64,000 nt of DNA, taken from an uncultured SAR116 cluster alpha proteobacterium (GTDB taxonomy: Bacteria; Pseudomonadota; Alphaproteobacteria; Puniceispirillales; Marisalimonadaceae). Each line of letters opens with the position of its first letter. The stretch's first letter is position 1. The stretch is taken from NCBI GenBank assembly GCA_902524215.1, contig CABZCK010000005.1, forward strand, positions 1-64,000. The letters are read 5' to 3'. Shown in pieces: positions 7,923 through 17,101 of the stretch. The position numbers and the translations under genes were made by a program. The notes beneath the pieces are model-generated. The model saw only the letters and a list, made by a program, of their open reading frames with translations, made no database searches and was not told where the DNA came from.

Positions 7923-8927
7923 ATGAAAGCATTTAATATATTTATTTCAACTTTAATCTTTTTTATCTCCAGTTTAGCTAATGCAAATGAGAAGATAAAA
8001 TTTTCACTTGATTGGAAATTTGAGGGGCCATCAGCAATTTTTCTAACAAGTAAAGAAAGAGGATATTATAAAAGTTCAGGTTTAGATGTAACAATTGATT
8101 CTGGAAAAGGAAGTAGAGACGCAATTCCGAAAGTAGCTTCAGGAACATATCCATTAGGATTTGCTGATATTAATTCTGTAATTAAATTTTTAGACCAAAA
8201 CCCAAAAGCTAAAGTAAAAGCTATTATGATGGTATATGATAGACCTCCATTTGCAATAATAGGTAGAAAAAGTCTTGGTGTGGTAAAGCCAAAAGACCTT
8301 GAAGGTAAAATTCTTGGAGCTCCTGCTCCAGATGGTGCTTATGCCCAATGGAAATCCTTTGTAAAAGCTAACAATATAAATGCTAGTAAAGTTAAAATTG
8401 AAAATGTTGGCTTTCCAGTTCGAGAACCAATGTTAGCTTCTGGAAAAGTTCAAGCAATTACTGGTTTTTCTTTCTCTTCATATATAAATTTGGCAAGTAA
8501 AGGTGTATCTGAAGATGATATTAGTTTAATGTTAATGGCTGACTATGGATTAAAATTGTATGGCAATGCAGTGATTGTCAATACAGATTTTGCTAAAGCA
8601 AAGCCAAATATTGTAAAAACGTTTCTTTCTACAACTATTAAAGGAATGAAAGAAATGATTGCTGATCCAGCTTCAACAATTCCATATGTTTTAAAATATA
8701 ACAAAATTGCAAAAGCAAAAACTGAAACTACAAGATTGAAAATGGCGATTAGAGATAATATTGTTACTGATGCAGTAAAAGCTAATGGAATTGGAAGTGT
8801 TGACATGAACAGACTAAATGAAAGCATCAAACAATTAAGTGAGACATATAGCTTTAAGACTAAAATGGATGGATCTAAAGTATTTGATGACAGTTATTTA
8901 CCAGATAGCTTTAAAAGAAAGCTTTAA
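7923..8927 (+). CDS. NMT1/SsuA-type ABC substrate-binding protein
   Basis: A 334-residue periplasmic binding protein of the NMT1/THI5-like group (SsuA, TauA, ThiY, pyrimidine-precursor binders). A signal peptide, MKAFNIFISTLIFFISSLANA, is followed by KFSLDWKFEGPSAIFLTSKERGYY and the GKGSRDAIPKVASG ligand-loop region. The ATG has a strong GAAAGGAG upstream. Its ATPase and permease genes follow, and the permease end overlaps or abuts xdhA. That linkage suggests a purine, pyrimidine or ureide ligand rather than a sulfonate; this is inference. Confidence 0.85.
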   Translation: MKAFNIFISTLIFFISSLANANEKIKFSLDWKFEGPSAIFLTSKERGYYKSSGLDVTIDSGKGSRDAIPKVASGTYPLGFADINSVIKFLDQNPKAKVKAIMMVYDRPPFAIIGRKSLGVVKPKDLEGKILGAPAPDGAYAQWKSFVKANNINASKVKIENVGFPVREPMLASGKVQAITGFSFSSYINLASKGVSEDDISLMLMADYGLKLYGNAVIVNTDFAKAKPNIVKTFLSTTIKGMKEMIADPASTIPYVLKYNKIAKAKTETTRLKMAIRDNIVTDAVKANGIGSVDMNRLNESIKQLSETYSFKTKMDGSKVFDDSYLPDSFKRKL

Positions 8928-8932
8928 TCTAA

Positions 8933-9700
8933 ATGGCACATGAATTTATTGAAATTAATGATGTTTCAGTAAATTATGAAATAAACAATTTATTAGCAGT
9001 ATCCGGACTTGATATGAAAATTAAGTCCGGTTCTTTTTCAGCTGTCGTTGGCCCTTCGGGGTGCGGAAAATCTACATTAATGAAAATTTTATCAGGTTTG
9101 ATAAAACCAACAACTGGAAATGTAAAAATTAATAATTCTGAAGTTACTGGACCACAAAATTTTGTTGGCATGGCTTTTCAAAACCCTGTTATGATGCCAT
9201 GGAGAAAAACATTAGAAAATGTCTTAATACCATTTGAAATTTTAAAACAAAATAAATCAAAAAAAGAGAATATTGAAGAAGCAATTAAACTTTTAAAAAT
9301 TGTAGGTTTAGGTGATTTTATCGATTCTTATCCTTGGCAGCTGTCTGGTGGAATGCAACAAAGAGCATCTTTATGTAGAGCTCTAGTTCACAAACCTAAA
9401 TTATTAGTTTTAGATGAACCTTTCGCTGCTCTTGATGCATTTACAAGAGAAGAATTATGGTGTGTTTTAAGAGATTTGTGGATAGATCATAAATTCACTA
9501 CCCTTCTTGTGACACATGATCTAAGAGAAGCTGCTTTTTTAGCAGATAAGATATTTGTGATGAGTGCAAGACCAGGAAAAATTACTAATGTTCATAATGT
9601 AAATTTTAAACATAAAAGAGATTTAAAAATTACTTATAGTGAAAAATTTGTAAAGTTAACTCAAAATCTTAGAAAAGAAATATCAAATAACAGATCATGA
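8933..9700 (+). CDS. ABC transporter ATP-binding protein (SsuB/TauB family)
   Basis: A 255-residue ATPase that powers the preceding binding protein and following permease. The Walker A motif is GPSGCGKST, the Q-loop is FQNPVMMPWRK, the signature is LSGGMQQRASLCRAL and Walker B is LLVLDEPFAALD, followed by the switch histidine in VTHDLREA. The MPWRKTLENV stretch is typical of the nitrate/sulfonate/taurine branch. It starts 5 bases after the binding-protein stop, and its own stop overlaps the permease start by four bases (ATGA). Confidence 0.9.
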   Translation: MAHEFIEINDVSVNYEINNLLAVSGLDMKIKSGSFSAVVGPSGCGKSTLMKILSGLIKPTTGNVKINNSEVTGPQNFVGMAFQNPVMMPWRKTLENVLIPFEILKQNKSKKENIEEAIKLLKIVGLGDFIDSYPWQLSGGMQQRASLCRALVHKPKLLVLDEPFAALDAFTREELWCVLRDLWIDHKFTTLLVTHDLREAAFLADKIFVMSARPGKITNVHNVNFKHKRDLKITYSEKFVKLTQNLRKEISNNRS

Positions 9701-10473
9701 AAAATTTATCACAATCGCAAAAACAAATTTACTATCCAACCATTTATATGATCATATTCTTTTTATTTTGGGAAATATCTTGTTTTATCTTTAAAATCCC
9801 AGTTTATTTTTTACCAAGTCCGATAGATATTATTGACGCATTTAGAGAGTTCTCAGAGGCAATAATTGAGAACTCAATTCAAACTTTCTATACGACTTTT
9901 GTTGGTTTTGGAATGGCAATTATATTTGGATTAATGATAGGCATATTAATTGGATGGTCTAATAATATTTATGCAGGTCTATACCCTATAATGGTTGGTT
10001 TTAACTCCATTCCAAAAGTTGCAGTAGTGCCAATACTAGTTTTATGGTTTGGTATTGGCGATGTTCCTGCAGTTTTAACTGCATTTTTAATTTCTTTTTT
10101 TCCAATAGTTGTTAATGTTGCAACTGGTCTAGCTACAATTGAACCTGAACTGGAAGATGTATTAAGAGCTTTAGGTGCTAATCGTTACCAAATCATGACC
10201 AAAGTCGGTATACCCAGATCATTACCATATTTTTTTGGATCCTTAAAAATTGCTATTACACTAGCTTTTGTTGGATCAGTTATTTCAGAAACTGTAGCTG
10301 CTAATTCTGGAATAGGCCACATGATGTTAACTGCACAATCAAATTTTGAGGTTCCTTTAGTATTCGCAGGCCTAGTTGCACTAGCTATTGAGGGAATTGG
10401 TATGTATGCTATTATGGCTTTAATAGAGAAAAAGTTTACATTTTGGGCTCATCGATCTCAATTTGGATCATAA
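9697..10473 (+). CDS. ABC transporter permease (SsuC/TauC family)
   Basis: A 258-residue inner-membrane permease with about six spans. Family marks include YFLPSPIDIIDAF near the N-terminus, the NSIPKVAVVPILVLWFGIG segment and the ATPase-docking region DVLRALGANRYQI. It completes a binding protein-ATPase-permease importer. The stop at 10471-10473 falls within the first possible codons of xdhA, so importer and dehydrogenase are almost certainly one transcript. Confidence 0.88.
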   Translation: MKNLSQSQKQIYYPTIYMIIFFLFWEISCFIFKIPVYFLPSPIDIIDAFREFSEAIIENSIQTFYTTFVGFGMAIIFGLMIGILIGWSNNIYAGLYPIMVGFNSIPKVAVVPILVLWFGIGDVPAVLTAFLISFFPIVVNVATGLATIEPELEDVLRALGANRYQIMTKVGIPRSLPYFFGSLKIAITLAFVGSVISETVAANSGIGHMMLTAQSNFEVPLVFAGLVALAIEGIGMYAIMALIEKKFTFWAHRSQFGS

Positions 10474-10495
10474 AGCACATGGAGCAAGAAAAATT

Positions 10496-11899
10496 TTGGA
10501 AATTAAAAATCATAATGAAATTTCGGTCAACAATATTACATACAAAGTTGATAGTTTAGATTGTGATATAAATCTACTTGATTGGATAAGAGATAATACC
10601 CCTTTTAAAGGAACAAAAGAAGGATGTAATGAGGGGGATTGTGGTGCTTGTTCTGTTTTAGTTTATGATAAAAACGATAAGTTCCCTAAACCTATCAACT
10701 CTTGTTTAGTTCGCTTAGGTCAACTTTACAGAAAAAATGTTATAACAGTTGAAGGACTTGGTTCTTCAAAAAAACTTAATCCTGTTCAAAAATCTTTTGT
10801 AAAAAATCACGCTTCTCAATGTGGTTATTGTACCCCAGGATTTGTGGTTGCTGGGACTTCAATTTTTTATGAAAATGAGAAAATAGATTATGAAACCATT
10901 CATGATGCTTTATCTGGAAATTTATGTAGATGTACAGGATATGTGCCTATAATAAGAGCTTTAATGGATGTAAAAAATTTTGTTCCTCCAAAACTAATCT
11001 ATAATGATGTAATAACTTCACCAAAGATAAAGATAGGAAATAGCACTTATTTTCATCCTAAAAATCTAAAAGAGTTAAAAAATATTTTATTTAATTTAGA
11101 TCATTTTCAATTTATTGCTGGAGGTACCGATCTTAATTTAGAAAGAGAAATTTACGATTTAAAGAAAAGTAATCTCGTTTGTCTTGAGAATGTCAATGAA
11201 TTGAAAAAGGTTTCGATCGATAAAAATAAGATAATTTTAGGTTCATGTGTTTCTCTAGAGGAATTTTTAAAAATTGCAAAAAATAAAATTCCACAAATAA
11301 TTGAAATTATTAAAAGATTTGGATCTCCTTTGATAAGAAATCAAGCAACTATCGGTGGAAATATTTGTACTTCAAGCCCGATTGGAGATATAGCTCCAAT
11401 ATTATTAACTTTAAGTTCAGAAATAATAACATTTAGCACAAAAGGACGGCGAAAAATACCAATAGAAAAATTTTTCAAAAGTTATAGAAAAAATATATTA
11501 TACAAAGATGAAATTATTGAAAAAATAATTATTCATTTACCAAAAAAAAATCAAAAATTGTTAAGCTGGAAGTTTTCTAAAAGATATGATCAGGATATAT
11601 CAACCTTATCAGTATGTATTTTATATGTGTTAGAGAATAATATAATAAAAGAGTTTCAAATTGCTGCTGGGGGAATTGCTGAAAAACCTGTCTTATTAAA
11701 AAATATATCAAGGCAAATAATAGGAAAAAGTATAGATACATCTTTTGAAACTTTAATTGCTGATATGAAACAATATATCAATCCAATTTCGGATTTAAGA
11801 GGATCTTCTGAATATAGAATTAACACCTTCAAAGGTGTTTTTATAAAACTCAAAAATCATTTAATTAATAAAGTTAATTTACAATCTATAATGGATTAA
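10496..11899 (+). CDS. xdhA: Xanthine dehydrogenase small subunit (2Fe-2S and FAD)
   Basis: Electron-transfer subunit of xanthine dehydrogenase. From the chosen TTG start, the plant-type [2Fe-2S] cysteines are Cys44, 49, 52 and 70 and the second cluster uses Cys109, 112, 144 and 146. The FAD domain follows, with IAGGTDLN at about 207-214 and ATIGGNICTSSPIGD at about 285-300. An upstream TTG (10463) would overlap the permease. I prefer 10496 because GGAG lies 11 bases before it and the protein then begins near the ferredoxin fold. Electrons pass from the molybdenum subunit encoded next through Fe-S to FAD and NAD+. Confidence 0.9.
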   Translation: MEIKNHNEISVNNITYKVDSLDCDINLLDWIRDNTPFKGTKEGCNEGDCGACSVLVYDKNDKFPKPINSCLVRLGQLYRKNVITVEGLGSSKKLNPVQKSFVKNHASQCGYCTPGFVVAGTSIFYENEKIDYETIHDALSGNLCRCTGYVPIIRALMDVKNFVPPKLIYNDVITSPKIKIGNSTYFHPKNLKELKNILFNLDHFQFIAGGTDLNLEREIYDLKKSNLVCLENVNELKKVSIDKNKIILGSCVSLEEFLKIAKNKIPQIIEIIKRFGSPLIRNQATIGGNICTSSPIGDIAPILLTLSSEIITFSTKGRRKIPIEKFFKSYRKNILYKDEIIEKIIIHLPKKNQKLLSWKFSKRYDQDISTLSVCILYVLENNIIKEFQIAAGGIAEKPVLLKNISRQIIGKSIDTSFETLIADMKQYINPISDLRGSSEYRINTFKGVFIKLKNHLINKVNLQSIMD

Positions 11900-11905
11900 A
11901 ATTTA

Positions 11906-14212
11906 ATGAATTATCAAAAAAAAATAAATGTTGGTAAAGATTTTCATCATGACTCGGCTTCCTTGCAAGTCTCAGGTGAGGCTATTTATATAGATGATAT
12001 GATTAAAAATTCTGAATTGATGCATGCATCACTCGTCACGTCTGACATTGCTTGTGGAACTATTTTGAAGATTGAGTTTTCTAAGTTAAAAGATTTACCT
12101 TTTAAAACTTACTTCATTACCGCAAACGATATTCCAGGAAAAAATGATGTAGGGCCTATTTTTTCTGGAGAACCTATATTAGCAGAAAAAGAAATTAGCT
12201 ATTATGGTCAACCGATCGGAGTTGTTATTGCTGACAGTTTCCAAAAAGCTAAATATGCTTCGAAATTAGTTAAAGTTAAAACAAAAAAAAATAATAAGCC
12301 AATTTTAAATGTAAATGATGCTTTTAAAAAAAAGTCCTTTCTTGCCAAACCTCAAGTAATTGAAAATGGAGATGCAGATAAAAGTATAAAAAACTCCTCT
12401 AACAAACTAAAAGGAGTATTCACAATTGGTGGGCAAGATCATTTTTATCTTGAAACACATGTTGCTATATCATCAATCGGTGAAAATGACGAATTAACTG
12501 TTTGGTCAAGTACTCAACATCCAACCGAGGTCCAACATGGTGTAAGTAAAGTATTAAATATCCCTTATGCTAAAGTTGAATCAAAAACTAGAAGATTAGG
12601 TGGCGGATTTGGCGGCAAAGAAAGTCAGGCGACAATTTTTGCTTGTATAAGTGCTTTGGCAACCTATAAATTAAAACATCCTGTAAAATTAAGATTAGAC
12701 AGAAAAACAGACATGACGGTTAGTGGTAAAAGACATGACTTTCAAGTTAGATATAATGTGGGTTTTTCTGAAAATGGAAAAATTAATGGAATAAAAATTA
12801 TTTTATTAAGTAATGGTGGAAATGTATTAGATTTGTCTGGTCCAGTTATGACTAGAGCTTTAACTCATCTAGATAACTGTTATTCATTTAAAAACTTTTT
12901 TGCAAAAGGATATATTTGTAAAACAAATACAGTTTCAAATACTGCTTTTAGAGGTTTTGGTGGTCCTCAAGGTATGCTTGCAATTGAAAATATTTTAGAC
13001 GAAATTTCAAAATATCTTAAAAAGCCGTTAAACGATGTCAGAGCAATAAATTATTATAACAAAAAAAATGGTCTTAAAACACCATATGGGCAATTAGTTA
13101 AAAATTCAAAGTTGCAAAAAATATTAAATGAGATCGAAAAATTTAGTAATTTTTCTTCACGATTTAAAGAAATACAAACATTTAATGAACACCAAATTAA
13201 AAATGGAAAATCTCTTAGAAAAGGAATAGCAATGATGCCAGCTAAATTTGGAATTTCTTTTAATAAACCATCTTTAAACCAGGCAGGTGCTCTTGTTAAT
13301 GTATATATGGATGGGTCAATAAGATTAAACCATGGTGGAACTGAAATGGGTCAAGGTTTGTTTATTAAAGTAGCCCAAGTTGTTGCGGAATGTTTTGGTG
13401 TAACTTTAGACAAGGTCTTCCTAAGCCCAACCAATACTTCAGAGATTCCAAATACATCTGCAACCGCTGCATCATCTGGATCGGATCTTAATGGTATGGC
13501 AGCGTGGAATGCATCTAAAGTTATAAAAAATAGAATGGAAGATTTAGTTATAAAGTTATTTAATGTTAAAAGAAACAATATATTGTTTAGAGATAATCTT
13601 GTTTTTTATGGTAATAAAAGCATTTCTTTTAAAGAGCTTTGTTTTAAATGTTGGGAAAATAGGGTTTCATTATCATCAACTGGATTTTACAAAACTCCTA
13701 AAATATTTTGGGACCAAGTTAAATTAAAAGGTAGGCCATATTTTTATTATACATGGGGAGCTGCAATTTCCGAAGCTTTAATAGATATAGATACTGGAGA
13801 AAATAGAATTTTAAAAGCTCATATAATAGAAGATTGTGGAGAATCCCTTAATCAGTCAATTGATATTGGTCAGATTGAAGGAGGGTTTATACAAGGACTA
13901 GGATGGCTAACCTGCGAAGAATTATATTCAAATGAAGATGGAAAAAATCTTACTATTGGGCCTTCAACATATAAAATTCCAGGAAGTAGAGATATACCAC
14001 TGGAATTTAAAGTCAGACTTCTTAAAAATAGTCCAAATGAAGAAAAAACAATATTTAGGTCAAAAGCGGTCGGAGAACCACCTTTACTTTTAGCTATATC
14101 TCAATTTTTAGCTATAAAAAATGCAATAGAAAATTCTGGGAAAAAATCAAATACTTCAACTTTAAATAGTCCAATCACCCCGATGGAACTTTTAAAAGTA
14201 TTCAATCAATGA
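11906..14212 (+). CDS. xdhB: Xanthine dehydrogenase molybdopterin-binding large subunit
   Basis: The 768-residue molybdenum subunit that hydroxylates hypoxanthine and xanthine to urate. By alignment from memory with known enzymes, the purine-binding residues are Glu239 in GGGFGGKES, Arg317 in MTRALTHLDN, the phenylalanine after FRG at 351 and the catalytic Glu724 in VGEPPLLLA. The arginine separates true xanthine dehydrogenases from aldehyde oxidases. It begins six bases after xdhA. No xdhC maturation gene follows, so cofactor insertion must depend on a gene elsewhere. Confidence 0.92.
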   Translation: MNYQKKINVGKDFHHDSASLQVSGEAIYIDDMIKNSELMHASLVTSDIACGTILKIEFSKLKDLPFKTYFITANDIPGKNDVGPIFSGEPILAEKEISYYGQPIGVVIADSFQKAKYASKLVKVKTKKNNKPILNVNDAFKKKSFLAKPQVIENGDADKSIKNSSNKLKGVFTIGGQDHFYLETHVAISSIGENDELTVWSSTQHPTEVQHGVSKVLNIPYAKVESKTRRLGGGFGGKESQATIFACISALATYKLKHPVKLRLDRKTDMTVSGKRHDFQVRYNVGFSENGKINGIKIILLSNGGNVLDLSGPVMTRALTHLDNCYSFKNFFAKGYICKTNTVSNTAFRGFGGPQGMLAIENILDEISKYLKKPLNDVRAINYYNKKNGLKTPYGQLVKNSKLQKILNEIEKFSNFSSRFKEIQTFNEHQIKNGKSLRKGIAMMPAKFGISFNKPSLNQAGALVNVYMDGSIRLNHGGTEMGQGLFIKVAQVVAECFGVTLDKVFLSPTNTSEIPNTSATAASSGSDLNGMAAWNASKVIKNRMEDLVIKLFNVKRNNILFRDNLVFYGNKSISFKELCFKCWENRVSLSSTGFYKTPKIFWDQVKLKGRPYFYYTWGAAISEALIDIDTGENRILKAHIIEDCGESLNQSIDIGQIEGGFIQGLGWLTCEELYSNEDGKNLTIGPSTYKIPGSRDIPLEFKVRLLKNSPNEEKTIFRSKAVGEPPLLLAISQFLAIKNAIENSGKKSNTSTLNSPITPMELLKVFNQ

Positions 14213-14257
14213 CTTATCAAGTATGATTAATAGTTTTAAAATTTTAAAATTTAATTT

Positions 14258-15610
14258 ATGAGTACTTTGCTGATCAAAAATGCTTCCTTTGTAGCTACAA
14301 TGGACAAAAATGAAAATGAACTTAGAGATGTTTCAATTTTTTGTGAAAATGGCGTTATTAAAGAAGTAGGTGATTGTAAAAATATTGTTAAAAATATAGA
14401 TAAAGTAATTGATGCAAATGATTTAATAGTAATTCCTGGTCTTATAAATACACATCATCATCTTTTTCAAAATCTTACAAGAGTGTATAAACCAGCTCAA
14501 AATAAGCCTTTGTTTGGTTGGCTTACAAGTTTGTATCCAATATGGCAAAATATAATTCCTTCTGATATTTACATTTCTTCTTTAATTGGAATTTCAGAAA
14601 TGGTTTTAACAGGGTGTACAACAACAAGTGATCATTTATATTTATTTCCCAATGGAAGTAAATTAGAAGATCAGATTGAAGCAGCAAAATTAGTGGGGTG
14701 TCGTTTTCATGCTGCCAGAGGCTTTATGAGTGTGGGAGAAAGTAAAGGAGGATTACCTCCGGATAGTCTAACTGAGAATGAAAACTTTATTATGAAAGAT
14801 TGTCAAAGGGTAGTTGAAGAGTTTAATAATCCTGATCCCTTTTCTATGCTAAGAGTTGTACTTGCTCCATGTTCACCATTTTCAGTGAGTGAAAATCTAA
14901 TGAAAATAACAGCTGAAATGGCAAGAAGTTATAATGTTACACTTCACACCCATTTAGCTGAAAATGATGAAGACATTAAATATTCTATGAAACATTTTAA
15001 TAAATCTCCTGGAGAATATGCGAAAGATCTAGGATGGTTAGGAGATGATGTATGGCATGCGCATTGTGTAAAGTTAAGTAGATCAGAATCAAAATTATTT
15101 TCAAAAACTTGTACAGGTATTGCTCATTGTCCAACTTCGAATATGAGATTAGCTAGTGGAATCGCTCCTGTGAGAGATTGGATAGATTTAGGAGTAAAAG
15201 TGGGGTTAGGTGTAGATGGATCTAGTTCAAATGACAGCGGACATCTACTTGCAGAAGCAAGACTAACTATGCTTCTTCAAAGAGTAAAACATGGTGCTGA
15301 AAGATTTTCAGCAAGAGAGGCTCTTAAAATAGCTACTAAAGGCGGTGCAGAAACATTGTGCAGAAGAGATATTGGGGAAATTTCAGTTGGAAAAGCAGCA
15401 GATTTTGCTATCTATGATTTAAATCAGATTGATATGTCTGGAACATTATCTGATCCAATAGCTGCATTAATATTTTGTGGCCCAATTAAAACAAAATACA
15501 CAATATGTAATGGCTCGATAATAGCTGAAACCGGACATATGAAAAATTTTGATTTAAACATTTCACTTGAAGATCATAAATTAGCAAGTAAAAGATTGCT
15601 AAGTATTTAA
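14258..15610 (+). CDS. 8-oxoguanine deaminase-like amidohydrolase
   Basis: A 450-residue metal-dependent amidohydrolase of the ATZ/TRZ deaminase group. The metal-binding HxH is at residues 66-68 in NTHHHLF, with later ligands in LHTHLAEN, HAHCVKL and GLGVDGSSSND. The segment GESKGGLPPDS is characteristic of 8-oxoguanine deaminases and related hydroxyatrazine-type enzymes. The product of 8-oxoguanine deamination is urate, so this gene feeds the same pathway as xdhAB just upstream. It could also accept guanine-like or triazine substrates. The 3' end overlaps the convergent allA by 12 bases. Confidence 0.82.
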   Translation: MSTLLIKNASFVATMDKNENELRDVSIFCENGVIKEVGDCKNIVKNIDKVIDANDLIVIPGLINTHHHLFQNLTRVYKPAQNKPLFGWLTSLYPIWQNIIPSDIYISSLIGISEMVLTGCTTTSDHLYLFPNGSKLEDQIEAAKLVGCRFHAARGFMSVGESKGGLPPDSLTENENFIMKDCQRVVEEFNNPDPFSMLRVVLAPCSPFSVSENLMKITAEMARSYNVTLHTHLAENDEDIKYSMKHFNKSPGEYAKDLGWLGDDVWHAHCVKLSRSESKLFSKTCTGIAHCPTSNMRLASGIAPVRDWIDLGVKVGLGVDGSSSNDSGHLLAEARLTMLLQRVKHGAERFSAREALKIATKGGAETLCRRDIGEISVGKAADFAIYDLNQIDMSGTLSDPIAALIFCGPIKTKYTICNGSIIAETGHMKNFDLNISLEDHKLASKRLLSI

Positions 15611-16117
15611 ATTTATGTACGCATAATCATTTTCATTAAAATTAAATTCAACTAAATTTTCATTGTTACTTTCTTTATTATTAATACGATCAACTATCCA
15701 AAAATCCTGCTTTTTAAGAACTAAAAGAGGATGGTGCCATACATTTGTTTTATAAGTTACGCCAAATTCAGAATTAATTTTAAAACACTTTAAACTCTCA
15801 AGGTTTGGAGCATTATTTTTTTCTTCTGCTACAACGACTAACCAATCAAAATTTTGAATAGGCAAAAAAGTTTGTGTTGCTAAAGGATGTTTTTCTAATA
15901 TTTTTATTTCAATTGGAAATTTTCTTGGTTTGCCAGAAAAAATTGAAATATAACTCTCACCATTATTTGTATTAAGATTTAATTTCGAAATTTCACTATG
16001 TCTAATAGTTGTACCTTGATTAATAGTAAGTTTTTTGTTTGAATTTGTTTTTTCTATTATATCTCCAAAAGGTAAAAATGCTTCTTGGTTAACAGTTTCT
16101 ATTGGCAGTTCATTCAA
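15599..16117 (-). CDS. allA: Ureidoglycolate lyase
   Basis: A 172-residue cupin-type enzyme that splits ureidoglycolate into glyoxylate and urea. AllA family features are FLPFGDIIE near the N-terminus, the RHSEISKLN segment, FLPIQNFDWLVVVAE in the core and KTNVWHHPLLVL toward the C-terminus. Its start overlaps the allantoicase stop by four bases (ATGA), so the two consecutive pathway steps are translationally coupled. It ends inside the convergent 8-oxoguanine deaminase gene. Confidence 0.88.
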   Translation of the reverse strand: MNELPIETVNQEAFLPFGDIIEKTNSNKKLTINQGTTIRHSEISKLNLNTNNGESYISIFSGKPRKFPIEIKILEKHPLATQTFLPIQNFDWLVVVAEEKNNAPNLESLKCFKINSEFGVTYKTNVWHHPLLVLKKQDFWIVDRINNKESNNENLVEFNFNENDYAYINLNT

Positions 16118-17091
16118 CTTGACAAATCTCCAAAAATTCTAAGTCTGGATACACCTCCATCTGGATAAATATTTAGTTTAACATAATTTACTGGGCCGCA
16201 TTGATTTAAGTCTAAATAAGTGTGTATTTTATCTGCCTCTAATTTTTGTGAAGACAAAATTTCTGTCCAATTTGAAGAAATATCAATTATCTCATCATCA
16301 GTCATTTTATCTTTAATTAAAGCACATTGCACTGAAGCTCTATCAGGATAATTTCCTTTGAAATGTGCAGTATCAATCTCTATTTTATTTATGATACCAA
16401 CGTGAGCTAGTTTAATAATAATCCAATCATTTCCAGGAGTTCTTCGCCTTCTTGTCTCCCATCCATCACCCATAGTTTTACCTCTTCCACTAGAAAGTAA
16501 AGCAGATACATCCCCATAATGAGCATTATTGTAAGTTATTATTTTTCCACCTAAATTTAGAGAAGAAAGTTCGTAGTCATTTTTTTTGTTTATATCAAAG
16601 TTGTAAATTACTTCTCCATTTAGCCTTAACCTTGCAACACCGCCGTCAGGAAAAATTTGAAATCTTATATAATTGACTATCTCTGATTCTACTTCAAATT
16701 TTTGAGAGTGGTCTCCTTTTAATTCAGATTTTTTTAAAATAGATATCCAATTATCATCAAAGTTTGGATTTTCACTTGAATAAATACCCTCTAAGGAAGC
16801 ATAAGGAGGAAAATTTCCAGTGAAATATGCTGTATCAATTTCTATTTCACTGATTTTTCCAGGTGAACCTAATTTAATAATACACCAATCATTGCCTTCA
16901 GTTCTTTTTCTTCTACTTTCCCATCCATCCATCCATTTGCCATGGTCATCATATTTATCTTCAATAAAAACAGGTTCTTTATCATTGAGCATTCTTGAAA
17001 CATCACCAAAAAAATCATCAGAAAAATCGATGATTTTAGTACCTAATTTAGGTGATGCTAGATTTACAAGTTTTAAAATATTTTCATTCAT
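16114..17091 (-). CDS. alc: Allantoicase
   Basis: A 325-residue hydrolase that cleaves allantoate to ureidoglycolate and urea. The protein is a clear internal duplication: GWESRRKRTEGNDWCIIKLG in the first half and GWETRRRRTPGNDWIIIKLA in the second, each followed by IEIDTAxFxGNxP and a PDGGVxRLR segment. The length is normal for the family. It lies between the hydantoinase-like gene (10 bases upstream) and allA (4-base overlap), an operon order that matches the reaction order if the first enzyme is the allantoinase. Confidence 0.92.
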   Translation of the reverse strand: MNENILKLVNLASPKLGTKIIDFSDDFFGDVSRMLNDKEPVFIEDKYDDHGKWMDGWESRRKRTEGNDWCIIKLGSPGKISEIEIDTAYFTGNFPPYASLEGIYSSENPNFDDNWISILKKSELKGDHSQKFEVESEIVNYIRFQIFPDGGVARLRLNGEVIYNFDINKKNDYELSSLNLGGKIITYNNAHYGDVSALLSSGRGKTMGDGWETRRRRTPGNDWIIIKLAHVGIINKIEIDTAHFKGNYPDRASVQCALIKDKMTDDEIIDISSNWTEILSSQKLEADKIHTYLDLNQCGPVNYVKLNIYPDGGVSRLRIFGDLSS

Positions 17092-17101
17092 AACTAATTC
17101 C

